Shown: positions 44,635-52,816 of the stretch, piece after piece
How the letters are laid out: the number at the start of each line of letters is the position of its first letter
Position numbering within the stretch: the first letter of the stretch is position 1
Assembly (NCBI GenBank): GCA_040386595.1
Contig: JAZKFE010000141.1
Coordinates: 12,860 to 76,859, forward strand
Length of the DNA stretch: 64,000 nucleotides
From: JAKFVC01 sp040386595
Lineage (GTDB): Bacteria; Planctomycetota; Planctomycetia; Planctomycetales; Planctomycetaceae
Reading direction: 5' to 3'
Notes under the pieces: generated by a model
What the model saw: only the letters and a program-made list of their open reading frames with translations
Told to the model about the DNA's origin: nothing
The model's database searches: none
Translations under genes and position numbers: made by a program

Positions 44635-44974
44635 CCCGCGGGGTGGCCCCGGTTGCTGTCGCCGCTAGATGGTGGGCTTGGTGCGGTGATCCAACTACAA
44701 CTGAGTCTCTGGTTAATGTCCCCCCTCGCCCCAGTACTTCTGGGGAGAGGGGACGGGGGTGAGGGGTTTTCCTGAAGACCTCACACAGATCGGGTTGGCG
44801 TGGGGAGACTCCTGGCTGAAGATTCTGGAAAACCAGGGAATCGTGAGGCGTGCCCAGCCCCTCACCTGGAAAATCCCCTCGCCCCGGAAATACCGGGGCG
44901 AGGGAAGAGATTCCTCTCGTTTCAAGCGTGGCCCACCAATTAGCGGCTGCAGCAACCGGGGTTATCCCGCGGTG
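44635..44974. repeat. Compound repeat with family C ends
   Basis: The left end CCGCGGGGTGGCCCCGGTTG and right end CAGCAACCGGGGTTATCCCG belong to family C, but the interior differs: it contains two CCCCTCGCCCC palindromes (44717-44770 and 44873-44905), also seen at 14840-14890. One repeat type appears to have been inserted in, or to have replaced, the middle of another. Confidence 0.6.
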
Positions 44975-44981
44975 GCGACCA

Positions 44982-45413
44982 TCATGACATGCCATTTAAC
45001 AATGCGCTCATCCCCACCCACTTCGGCATGATCATGCCGAGGATCGCACCAGAGATGCAGAGCACTGTCGCCAATGGTTCGAATCCGAAGCCTGGAATTC
45101 CGAAGCCTCCCCATAGCAAATAAGCGATGACGGCGAGAACCAGGCCGTCCACGGAGCCTGCAATGGCTCCCAAGACGCGGTCAAACGTGGACGTCTGGTC
45201 TAAGTGGATCGACACTTCATCCGCAGGGCTCGCAGTATTGCGACCTTTACGTGCTGCAGCACCGCGGCCTAGTTCAAAATGCGACAAACTCGCGGCCACG
45301 CCGAATGCAATGGCGACCCATTTATTCCCTCGCAGCAACAAGCAGAGAATACAAGCGGGGGCACAGAAAATGTACACACACCTACAAAGCCACTCATATC
45401 TCGCAGTCTTCAT
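44982..45413 (-). CDS. Multi-helix membrane protein of unknown function
   Basis: 143 residues from ATG 45413. Hydrophobic segments lie at about 8-27, 30-46, 82-100 and 110-130. It contains 'LWGGFGIPGFGFEPLATV' in a glycine-rich loop. No known family. It is isolated, flanked by repeats. Confidence 0.5.
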   Translation of the reverse strand: MKTARYEWLCRCVYIFCAPACILCLLLRGNKWVAIAFGVAASLSHFELGRGAAARKGRNTASPADEVSIHLDQTSTFDRVLGAIAGSVDGLVLAVIAYLLWGGFGIPGFGFEPLATVLCISGAILGMIMPKWVGMSALLNGMS

Positions 45414-45480
45414 GAAGAGGTCCAGTCGCAATGTTGGAATGGCTAACACGACACAACAGCACCGCAGGTGCGCTGGGGGG

Positions 45481-45540
45481 CCCCAGATTCTTCTTCGTGT
45501 GTGAAATCTGAGGATTCAAACACGAAAAAGAATCCCGGGG
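45481..45540. repeat. Imperfect inverted repeat
   Basis: CCCCAGATTCTTCTTCGTGT pairs with ACACGAAAAAGAATCCCGGGG-like sequence. It could be a terminator for the plus or minus direction, or another dispersed repeat. Confidence 0.5.
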
Positions 45541-45594
45541 CTTACGCCGCCGGGCTCGCCTGCGTCATTACTTCTGAAGACTCACTTAGTTCCG

Positions 45595-45864
45595 TTAGTC
45601 GTCGCACACCGTTTCTAAAATGACATTATAACCCAGATGTTCCAACGCAATCTTCACGCAGTCGTGAATGACATTGAAACTTTCGAGATGATGCATTCCG
45701 ACAAGCTTCTTGAACTGGTCCTGCTCTTCTTCAAAGTATTTATCTGGATCAAGGATCTGTTGTCCACACCACAAGGTTACGTGCGCGGTTCCACTGGGAA
45801 GCGTTGGAACTCTGGTGTTGACCTCGGTGACGAGTGTTACCGTTGGTGATTTGTTGCGGTCCAT
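45595..45864 (-). CDS. Small soluble protein of unknown function
   Basis: 89 residues from ATG 45864. 'TVTLVTEVNTRVPTL', 'HVTLWCGQQILDPDKYFEEE' and 'VKIALEHLGYNVILETV'. Alternating strands and helices suggest a small alpha/beta fold. It could be an immunity-like protein given the region, but no evidence singles that out. The frame stays open upstream (to 45972) with different composition. Confidence 0.45.
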   Translation of the reverse strand: MDRNKSPTVTLVTEVNTRVPTLPSGTAHVTLWCGQQILDPDKYFEEEQDQFKKLVGMHHLESFNVIHDCVKIALEHLGYNVILETVCDD

Positions 45865-46024
45865 GAAATTCTCATAATCAGAAAAAAAACTTGGAAATCC
45901 GAGTCGCCGAGGACAGGCATCTGGCGGTTTCTCGCAGCTCTGTTGCTTATATCCGATCCCGTTCGCGAACATTCACTGTCTCTATTTGAGATGCCCGTCC
46001 TTTGTCGTTCTTCCGCGGGGTGAC

Positions 46025-46207
46025 CTAGTGCTGTGTCACAGCGAAGAATTCGGATTGCGTGCCACTGTTTCACGACCGTACTCGGTCGTTAAGCAGTGCC
46101 CGAACGGCTTGGAATGCACTGCTTAGCAACTGAGTACAGTTGCGAAACAGTGGCACGACAAGACCTTGGGAAGTCGATCCCAAATCTCAGCTGTGACACA
46201 GCACTAG
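46025..46207. repeat. 183-bp MITE-like element, family A, copy 2
   Basis: CTAGTGCTGTGTCACAGC (46025) is inverted as GCTGTGACACAGCACTAG (ending 46207). The inner palindrome CGTGCCACTG...CAGTGGCACG spans 46058-46157. It is the same length as copy 1 at 14334 and inverted relative to it. Confidence 0.8.
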
Positions 46208-46304
46208 GATTCGCAAAACAGCCTTCTGCCGGAGAAGGCAATCACCAGATTTCGCAATCCCAAGTCGAGCCGCCTACCAACTGATCGCCAGCCACACAGC
46301 CAAT

Positions 46305-46341
46305 AAAAAAGCCCGGCATTCACTAGGAATGTCGGGCTTTT
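46305..46341. terminator. Bidirectional rho-independent terminator
   Basis: AAAAAAGCCCGGCATTC, a six-base loop, then GAATGTCGGGCTTTT. It lies 42 bases downstream of the DUF6800-like gene on the minus strand. Confidence 0.8.
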
Positions 46342-46382
46342 AAATTCATCAGCCAGCTGCTTCGACCGCGACGCGAGTCGGA

Positions 46383-46553
46383 TTAGCCAACTTCTTCAAA
46401 CGAAAACAATGGGCTGATCTTACGGGCCTTCGCCAGCAACTGTACCTTCTCACCTTCGTTGGTGGACTTGGCATACAGCTTCCGAAACTTCAACAATTTC
46501 ACCTTCCGCGCGCGTCGCCGGCGAATTTCGCGGGTCCGTTCGACCGATCCCAT
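46383..46553 (-). CDS. DUF6800-like basic microprotein
   Basis: 56 residues from ATG 46553. 'MGSVERTREIRRRRARKVK' then 'LLKFRKLYAKST' and 'KISPLF' is the DUF6800 pattern, a small basic protein found in Planctomycetota. The high Arg/Lys content suggests RNA or ribosome binding, which is not demonstrated. A terminator follows at 46305. Confidence 0.75.
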   Translation of the reverse strand: MGSVERTREIRRRRARKVKLLKFRKLYAKSTNEGEKVQLLAKARKISPLFSFEEVG

Positions 46554-46739
46554 CTGTTTGATCTCCGTAAAGTAGAGCCCGAAGGCTGACATTAACCGCC
46601 AAAGAGTTTTTCAGTTTATCAACCATCGGTCTCAACGTCAATGACGCGAAAACCGTTCCTAAATCTCATGATTTCCGCCGGCAACACCGGGATGCCGTGA
46701 ACCGCAATTGCGGTTATTCAGCTCAAGCCAATGCTATCG

Positions 46740-48005
46740 TTATTTCTTCTCAGCCAGACAGTATAAAGCCGTATTTGACCGCAAAAACAGCTGGCCGTGA
46801 CTGACTGCCGGGCTGGCATTGAAGTCAGAATCGTCACCCAGATCATTCTGCGAGATCACGGTGTACTCCGGCCGTGCATCCAAGACGAACGTACCGCTGC
46901 GGCGCGTGACCGCGTACAGCTTGCCATCGGCCAACATCACCGAAGCATACAAATTCTTGGCTCCGTCGACTCGTTTCTCAAACACCTTGGCACCCGTTTG
47001 GGCATTCAAACAAACGGCAATTCCGCGATCGGTCACCCAATACAAATGGCCGTCCTGATAGACCGGCGAGGTCACATACGATCCGATCGACGCCTTCCAC
47101 AACAGATTGGAGGTCGACACGTCTCCCGAACCACCCGCCTTCAACGCCGCAGCGCCCCCCTGCCGCCCACCAATGGCATAAATGACACCGTCATGGGCGA
47201 TCAAGCTGGTACACATGACTTCGGCATCCAGCACCGACGCATACCAGCGCAGCTTGCCATTGTCCGGATTGAGCCCCCAGATCTCAAAGGGGACGCCAAT
47301 CACCAAATCCTGTCGGCCCCCTTCCACATCCACCAGGATCGGCGTGCTCCACGATCCCCGAGCGTTCTCAGCCTTGGCGCGCCACACTTCTTTGCCGGTC
47401 AATTTGTCGAGGGCAATGATAGCCTCGCCTTCCGCCCCCGCATTCACGATCACGGTGTTCTTATACAGAATAGGGCTAGCGCCGCTGCCCCAACCGCGCC
47501 GGTCCGATCCATCACCGACATCCGTGTGCCACAATTCCTTGCCTTCGAGGTCATAGCCCAACACTCCCGCCCGACCGTAGAACACGTAGACGTGCTCACC
47601 GTCGCTCACGGGGGTACTTGAGGTATAGCCGTGATCGCGTAGAAACCCCGACCATGAGTCCTCAGAGCTCTTACCCGGAACCGTCTTCTGCCACTGGATC
47701 TTGCCGTCGGTCCGCCCCACGCAAATCAAATGACGAGCCATCTTGTCGGTCCCGGGATCGGTAAAGCACGTGAGAAACACGCGATCTCCGATGATGATGG
47801 GGCTGGAGGCCCCGGCTCCTGGCAGCGGTGTCTTCCAAACTTGTCCGTGAGTCCCATCCCATTTGGCCGGCAACCCCGTCTCGGCAGAAGCCCCCTGCCC
47901 ACCCGGACCACGAAACTGCGGCCAATCCGCAGCCAGCACGGGTGACAACATCCCGCACAGCACACCAGTCGCCAGCCACCGCCACGGTCGTTGCATCAAA
48001 TTCAT
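46740..48005 (-). CDS. Exported PQQ-like beta-propeller protein
   Basis: 421 residues. A signal peptide (about 1-25, '...GMLSPVLA') is followed by 'ADWPQFRGPGGQG', a signature opening of planctomycete PQQ-binding-like propellers. Blades include 'HLICVGRTDGKIQWQKTV', 'VLGYDLEGKELWHTDV', 'IIALDKLTGKEVWRAK', 'GIAVCLNAQTGAKVFEK'. There is no haem motif or quinoprotein dehydrogenase active-site set, so it is likely a periplasmic binding or scaffold protein. It stands alone. Confidence 0.85.
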   Translation of the reverse strand: MNLMQRPWRWLATGVLCGMLSPVLAADWPQFRGPGGQGASAETGLPAKWDGTHGQVWKTPLPGAGASSPIIIGDRVFLTCFTDPGTDKMARHLICVGRTDGKIQWQKTVPGKSSEDSWSGFLRDHGYTSSTPVSDGEHVYVFYGRAGVLGYDLEGKELWHTDVGDGSDRRGWGSGASPILYKNTVIVNAGAEGEAIIALDKLTGKEVWRAKAENARGSWSTPILVDVEGGRQDLVIGVPFEIWGLNPDNGKLRWYASVLDAEVMCTSLIAHDGVIYAIGGRQGGAAALKAGGSGDVSTSNLLWKASIGSYVTSPVYQDGHLYWVTDRGIAVCLNAQTGAKVFEKRVDGAKNLYASVMLADGKLYAVTRRSGTFVLDARPEYTVISQNDLGDDSDFNASPAVSHGQLFLRSNTALYCLAEKK

Positions 48006-48427
48006 GAAAAACTCTCCGAGACTTTTTTAAAGCTGATTTTAAGCTGAAAGGTCGGCAACAGATCCACGTATCGCCAGTTCATCAACCCCCACCCTCACCT
48101 GCACGTTCCGCAAATCAGCGATTCCTTCGCCAAACCAGTCCCACCTGGTATGGGCGCTGGGCGAGATCGAAAAATCGTCTGCGGCGCTCGATATTCCACC
48201 GAACGTCGAGCTTTAGAGCATCGACTTTTCGGTTGGTACGGCCAATAATTGGTTCAGCGAGGCAAGTCGGCAGGTTTGATAAAGCAGTCGCTTGACTTCA
48301 AGTCGAAGTTGCCGTAGAAGAATGACACAGTTGAGCAATCACCTGCAACTGCCGCTCCGCAGGTTCTTGAACCAAGTGGGTAGTGCAGTCAGCAGGAGGA
48401 TTGGTTACACTGTTACAGAAGCTCTTG
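48006..48427. other. 422 bases without a gene
   Basis: Between the propeller gene and tRNA-Glu. No domain-bearing frame is visible. It should hold the promoters of both neighbours; none is clear. Confidence 0.4.
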
Positions 48428-48500
48428 GCCCCCATCGTCTAGAGGCCCAGGACGCCGCCCTCTCACGGCGGCAACAGGGGTTCAAATCCCCTTGGGGGTA
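48428..48500 (+). tRNA. tRNA-Glu (CUC)
   Basis: 73 bases. The acceptor GCCCCCA pairs with TGGGGGT before the discriminator A; the anticodon stem CCGCC/GGCGG surrounds loop CTCTCAC with anticodon CTC; GGTTCAAATCC is the T-loop. CCA is not encoded. A hairpin follows 20 bases downstream. Confidence 0.95.
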
Positions 48501-48520
48501 TTGATTTATTTGAAAAAGTT

Positions 48521-48557
48521 GACATAAGCCCTTGAGTTTCAAGGGCTTATGTCTTTT
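48521..48557 (+). terminator. Terminator after tRNA-Glu
   Basis: GACATAAGCCCTTGA and TCAAGGGCTTATGTC form a 15-bp stem with a 3-base loop, followed by TTTT. Confidence 0.8.
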
Positions 48558-48669
48558 GGTCTTCCGCCAATTTTCCCGCCTTTTCCCGCTAAACCCCCTG
48601 ATTTTCCCGCTGCGGGGTATAATCGGGGTATATCGAATCCCGTCAGTTTCTCAAGGAAAAGGGTGTATT

Positions 48670-48900
48670 GTGGAAACGGAAGCCAAGCTGCCGTATGTGC
48701 TGTATTACGACGAACCCAATCGGCCAACTGCTAAGTTGTCAGCCCATTCGGTAGCGGCGAAAACGGAGCAAAAGGCAATTCGATTGGCGGAGAATTGGTT
48801 GCAATTCCGAAAGGCCAACGAGGGGCAATTGTACCTTGCGAAGGTTGAGCACGGCGGACCTGCAATCACATTCGTTAAGTCGGTGAAGCCTCCAGCCTGA
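48670..48900 (+). CDS. Small conserved-looking protein of unknown function
   Basis: 76 residues from GTG 48670, with AAGGAAAAGGG just upstream; the frame is open further upstream into the tRNA terminator, but that part is proline/leucine-rich and unlikely. 'LPYVLYYDEPNRPTAKLS' and 'AIRLAENWLQFRKANEG' are its main parts. No domain recognised. The terminator at 48921-48948 closes the unit. Confidence 0.5.
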   Translation: METEAKLPYVLYYDEPNRPTAKLSAHSVAAKTEQKAIRLAENWLQFRKANEGQLYLAKVEHGGPAITFVKSVKPPA

Positions 48901-48920
48901 CGGACGATCTGCCGCCCCCC

Positions 48921-48948
48921 AAAGCCCCGAATTTATCCGGGGCTTTTT
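48921..48948 (+). terminator. Rho-independent terminator
   Basis: AAAGCCCCG, loop AATTTATC, CGGGGCTTTTT. Confidence 0.85.
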
Positions 48949-49013
48949 GTCTATCAAGGGGCGTTACAGGACAGGCATCTCATTGATCTTTCAGAGTCGT
49001 TGCTTTCGCAATT

Positions 49014-49298
49014 TCAATCCATAGCTTTCTGAGGCGCAGCAAATACATAAAATGCCGTTCCAATCATTAGTCCAGGTATTGCAACGCCTAGAAGAGCGTC
49101 GATCGACACCGTCTCTCGAGATCGGCCAAGAATTCCTGAGTTTGATCCAAACTTCACAATCGTAAGTTCGCCTCCACCATTTACAGTCGAGTCTAACGTC
49201 AGGGAATTAGCAACCCGCCAATTGCAATAAAACAGGTGCATGAATAGCGATATTGCCAAGAGCGTGCTTACTGCAATGATCTTTTGCGTGGTGCTCAT
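49014..49298 (-). CDS. Two-helix membrane protein of unknown function
   Basis: 94 residues from ATG 49298; the longer frame runs into the repeat at 49328. Hydrophobic segments lie at about 6-25 and 65-88. The loop between has 'GGELTIVKFGSNSG'. No family recognised. It is the first gene unit of the repeat-bounded array. Confidence 0.5.
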   Translation of the reverse strand: MSTTQKIIAVSTLLAISLFMHLFYCNWRVANSLTLDSTVNGGGELTIVKFGSNSGILGRSRETVSIDALLGVAIPGLMIGTAFYVFAAPQKAMD

Positions 49299-49487
49299 GC
49301 GATTCTCCACCGGAAACGAAAAATGGACCTTAAAAGACAGGCATCTCATTTGGTTCGTGTCAACATCACCTCGCCATCTCATTCGCCTCTGTAACGCACA
49401 CGATTGCCAGACGATATCATCCTCGTCCGGAGCCCCCTCAGGACGCTATTGGAGCGATTCTGTGCGGTCGATTTCGGTCCTGTCGCG

Positions 49488-49976
49488 CTACCGCTGTGCC
49501 ATTTCTTCCAACAGACGCCGGCAACGGAACAGATCGCTGGCGAAGTCCGTAACGATCCAGACGAACGCCAGAATCCCCAAGCCCGCGAACGCAGGCGCCA
49601 GCGAAAGGATGTGACCGGTATTGATAAAGGCAATTCCGGCCACGAGGGTCATCAAACCCGCCAGCGCGGCAAACCCGATTCGATAGATGGTGATCAGCAA
49701 GGGTGTCTCACGCTTGATTCGATCAATGACAGCAACAGGGACAGGACCACCCGCACGACTGACATCCTCAAATTTCGTTTCACGCTTCGCCGGCAGCTTA
49801 GGCGGAGTCGCATCCTCTGGAATATTGAAGCCCTCGAAATCGTCAGCGTCTGGCACCGCATCCACATCGAAAACCTCAGATGGTTTCCCACATTTCGCGC
49901 AGGGCTTAGTCTGTCCGACGAGACTGTCCTTGACGGTCATTGCAGCCTTGCAGGTAGGACAGATCCAACGTGCCAT
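49488..49976 (-). CDS. Zinc-ribbon membrane protein
   Basis: 162 residues from ATG 49976. 'ARWICPTCKAAMTV' and 'KPCAKCGKPSEVF' make a C-x2-C...C-x2-C zinc ribbon in the first 30 residues. A Pro/Asp-rich linker follows, then two transmembrane helices (about 95-118 and 120-143). Such soluble-ribbon-plus-helices proteins are common and largely uncharacterised in Planctomycetota. It forms a unit of its own between two array motifs. Confidence 0.65.
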   Translation of the reverse strand: MARWICPTCKAAMTVKDSLVGQTKPCAKCGKPSEVFDVDAVPDADDFEGFNIPEDATPPKLPAKRETKFEDVSRAGGPVPVAVIDRIKRETPLLITIYRIGFAALAGLMTLVAGIAFINTGHILSLAPAFAGLGILAFVWIVTDFASDLFRCRRLLEEMAQR

Positions 49977-50220
49977 AATTTTCTCCAGAGTGGCCAAGTG
50001 TGTGATATGTATACTTGCCCATATCAAACACACTGGCGGCACCAGAGTCAATCATCATAAGCGAGCCCCATACCTCCCATGCCCAGTCGCGGCACCACGA
50101 GTGCATACAAAGTAATAACCAGCTCGCGCCTTCTCGGTACAATGATTCGGCAGACGCGTGCTCTCCATGACGTTAAAGGACAGGCATCTCATTGATCTGC
50201 GCCAAGCAAGGGCAACGACC

Positions 50221-50946
50221 ATGTTCTTCGATCAGTCGCCTTTTGCCGTTCGGTTTGAGTGGGGTGCTGCGGGGATCGACGGGCTCGGACCAGTCAGCGA
50301 TATTGTGGTCATCGTCGACGTGCTCTCGTTTTCCACCTGCGTTGATATCGCGACGGCCCGAGGTGCATCAGTCCTCCCATTTCCGATGTGGGACCAGTCA
50401 GCCGCTGACTATGCTCGGCAGAAGAACGCCCTCCTCGCAGCCCGCCGCAGTGTTTCGGAGGCAGGCTATTCGCTTTCCCCCTTGTCGCTCGTCGGAATTC
50501 CGGCGGGGACTCGGCTGGTGTTGCCCTCGCCCAATGGCTCGGCACTGAGCCTGCGAGCGGCGTCCTACGGCACCGTCGTGGCCGCCTGCTTGCGAAACGC
50601 CGCTGCGGTCGCCGAATTCGTCCGACTCCGCGGCGGAACAGTCACCGTCATCGCCTGCGGTGAACGATGGAGCGACGGCAGTTTAAGGCCCTCCTGGGAA
50701 GACCTCATCGGCGCAGGAGCCGTCATCTCCCATCTACCAGGCTCACGCTCTCCCGAAGCCCAGACCGCAGCCGAAGCCTTCCAGCAGACCGAGGCAACGT
50801 TGCGGCAACGCCTGCGGGAATGCTCGTCAGGCCGGGAACTCAGCGAACGAGGCTTCGCCGGTGACGTCGAGTTGGCCGGGGAGATTGGGGTCAGCCAGTG
50901 TGTGCCGATTCTCATCGACGGGGAATTTGTCGCGTACAGGACGTGA
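50221..50946 (+). CDS. 2-phosphosulfolactate phosphatase family (ComB-like)
   Basis: 241 residues from ATG 50221; a longer frame would read through the array motif. 'DIVVIVDVLSFSTCVDIA', 'RLVLPSPNGSALSLRA', 'VAACLRNAAAVAEFV' and 'VTVIACGERWSDGSLRPSWED' fit the ComB fold with its metal site. ComB hydrolyses 2-phosphosulfolactate in coenzyme M synthesis in archaea; in bacteria without CoM the substrate is uncertain. It is 241 residues, typical of the family. The stop at 50946 is immediately followed by the next array motif. Confidence 0.8.
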   Translation: MFFDQSPFAVRFEWGAAGIDGLGPVSDIVVIVDVLSFSTCVDIATARGASVLPFPMWDQSAADYARQKNALLAARRSVSEAGYSLSPLSLVGIPAGTRLVLPSPNGSALSLRAASYGTVVAACLRNAAAVAEFVRLRGGTVTVIACGERWSDGSLRPSWEDLIGAGAVISHLPGSRSPEAQTAAEAFQQTEATLRQRLRECSSGRELSERGFAGDVELAGEIGVSQCVPILIDGEFVAYRT

Positions 50947-51302
50947 AAGGACAGGCATCCAATTGATTCGATGTGGCTGTAGACCGACCGCTTCGAGCCG
51001 TCCTCCGCGCGACAATATTGACTGCTGATCGATCAGAGAGAGAGCGATGCGCTCGCTATTTCCTTCGCCAATCTCGCTGGCCTCCCAGGATGAAGGCCAG
51101 CGCGGTCTCCACCTGTATCTCTCAGATTACTGAGGCTTTTCACAAGCGCATTAGGCAATCTCGCGTTTTTCGCACAGTGGCACCAGAGTTGCTTTTAGTA
51201 GCGAATGAAAACGATGCCGGCGTGATTTGTTTCACGCGGTTGAACCTGATGTTGAGAATGAGCAATTCGCAGCATCAATCTATCAGTAAGAGGGCATTCA
51301 AA
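50947..51302. other. 356 bases without a supported gene
   Basis: Contains the fourth array motif (50941-50970) and then sequence with no trustworthy frame. It holds the promoter of the 41-residue peptide. Confidence 0.4.
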
Positions 51303-51428
51303 ATGGAACTTCTCGCAACTGCTCCCGTGTTTGCTGCTGCAGGTTACTCGGCCATGTACTTGTTGGGGGGTGGCGGCCTTGTTGGTGCCGCCGTGATCTT
51401 CGTCGTCGCCAAGATGACGGGGCATTAG
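51303..51428 (+). CDS. 41-residue membrane peptide
   Basis: From ATG 51303, with GAGGG ten bases upstream. 'MELLATAPVFAAAGYSAMYL' is followed by a glycine run and 'AAVIFVVAKMTGH'. The whole is one hydrophobic hairpin or helix. I recall close relatives in planctomycete genomes, which suggests a conserved role, but none is known. A terminator follows at 51501. Confidence 0.6.
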   Translation: MELLATAPVFAAAGYSAMYLLGGGGLVGAAVIFVVAKMTGH

Positions 51429-51500
51429 TCCCTAGAAGTTGTTGCGGGCCGACTTTCTCGAACGGAACAACGACAACAGTGACCTTGAACCGCGGATTTT

Positions 51501-51540
51501 AAACGAGCCGTCCCTATGCAGGGACGGCTTGTTTCTTCTT
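51501..51540 (+). terminator. Rho-independent terminator
   Basis: AGCCGTCCCT, loop ATGC, AGGGACGGCT, followed by TGTTTCTTCTTT. Confidence 0.8.
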
Positions 51541-51621
51541 TGGAAACGGCCGCAAAGCGGCCAGGAGATCGGCCCCCCTTACGTGATCGGAGGCGTTAAA
51601 GGGACGCTATAGGACAGGCAT

Positions 51622-51924
51622 CTAATTTGATCCTTTGTTCGACTGGTCTTCCCTCAGAGCCATTAGGTATCCAATCATCAAGCTCAAGACTGCAACGAGG
51701 CCGAGACAATAGATAGCAACTGAAAAGTAGCTAACATCCAAGGATACGATCCCGATTGTAAATAGAAAGACCATAATACCGACGATGGAACCAATTCCAT
51801 GCGAAACACAAATAGTACGCCTCATCGACTTCAATCGAATTGGAGTAAGCGCTCGCCACCCCATGAAACAACATAATACCAGACCTGTTGTTACACTCAC
51901 GGGGCCAACTCCTTCAGTCATCAC
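51622..51924 (-). CDS. Three-helix membrane protein of unknown function
   Basis: 100 residues with hydrophobic segments at about 8-26, 42-62 and 66-88. The N-terminus overlaps no other gene. It is a unit by itself between array motifs at 51603 and 51999. No conserved motif is recognised. Confidence 0.55.
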   Translation of the reverse strand: MMTEGVGPVSVTTGLVLCCFMGWRALTPIRLKSMRRTICVSHGIGSIVGIMVFLFTIGIVSLDVSYFSVAIYCLGLVAVLSLMIGYLMALREDQSNKGSN

Positions 51925-52127
51925 TTCATCCTCCGCTCCAGTTAATCCAATCGCTTACAAACTGCTTGTGTAGCAGCCATGTCGATCCCGAGGACATTAG
52001 CAGTAAAGGACAGACATCAATTTAATCCAGAGATGGAAAACGCGTCCGTGAAATCGCAATTGCGTTGAACCGTCGTCCCGCGTATTGTGCCGGCGTTCAG
52101 AGCCCCCTTAACTGGAAAGCGACCGTC

Positions 52128-52379
52128 ATGGACAACAAACGGAGAGTATCATGGGGCCGGTGGTTTGCGATCGTTGGCGCATTGCTGTTCATCGCCTATC
52201 CATTGAGTCTGGGGCCTGTGTTTTATTTTACACAGGGGACAGAAAGCGATGAGGTTATGCTTCTCTACTCCCTGTACACGCCATTAGAACTGCTTGGCCA
52301 ATATATCCCGGCGTTTCATAGCGCCATGGATGTGTATCTTTCATTTTGGATGCATCACGATTTCACTGAAGCACTCTGA
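52128..52379 (+). CDS. Small membrane protein, tandem paralogue 1
   Basis: 83 residues from ATG 52128. 'WGRWFAIVGALLFIAYPLSL' followed by 'GPVFYF' makes one membrane helix. The next gene encodes the same length and 'FMLLVVYPLSSGPVCWL' at the same place, so these are paralogues arranged head to tail in one repeat-bounded unit. Confidence 0.6.
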   Translation: MDNKRRVSWGRWFAIVGALLFIAYPLSLGPVFYFTQGTESDEVMLLYSLYTPLELLGQYIPAFHSAMDVYLSFWMHHDFTEAL

Positions 52380-52386
52380 AGAATTC

Positions 52387-52638
52387 ATGACTGAAAAACG
52401 AAAACGACTCCCGTGGCTCTGGTGGACGTTCGCCGCTTTCATGCTGCTCGTGGTTTACCCGCTGAGCTCTGGGCCGGTGTGTTGGTTGGCCCACCAGCTT
52501 GATTTGCTCGACAGTCCAATCTTTGCGCCTTTTGGATATGCGTACTGTCCACTCATGTTAATTGGCCTAAATGAAATTCACCCGTTATCCGACTGGCTGA
52601 TTCCATACTGGCGATGGTGGAACATTTGGGACTTGTGA
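52387..52638 (+). CDS. Small membrane protein, tandem paralogue 2
   Basis: 83 residues, starting 7 bases after paralogue 1, probably co-transcribed. The C-terminal part is rich in tryptophan ('DWLIPYWRWWNIWDL'). Function unknown. Confidence 0.6.
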   Translation: MTEKRKRLPWLWWTFAAFMLLVVYPLSSGPVCWLAHQLDLLDSPIFAPFGYAYCPLMLIGLNEIHPLSDWLIPYWRWWNIWDL

Positions 52639-52816
52639 TTTGGCTTCAGTCGCCCCATCGGATGATGTGGCTGGTGCTCACTCTTGGACGAGAAAGAAAC
52701 GTTAAAGGACTGGCACCGACTTGATCTGCTCGATCTGGGCTCTAATGCAGTCGGCAGAGCCACCAAAGAATGAGCTCTGATGGTCGCGGCGTGCCAAGCC
52801 AACCTAATGAGAAAAA

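Noticed and set aside
46797..47621. 274-residue open frame opposite the PQQ-like propeller gene
   Set aside because: It is the antisense shadow of a well-supported gene and has no domain or ribosome site.
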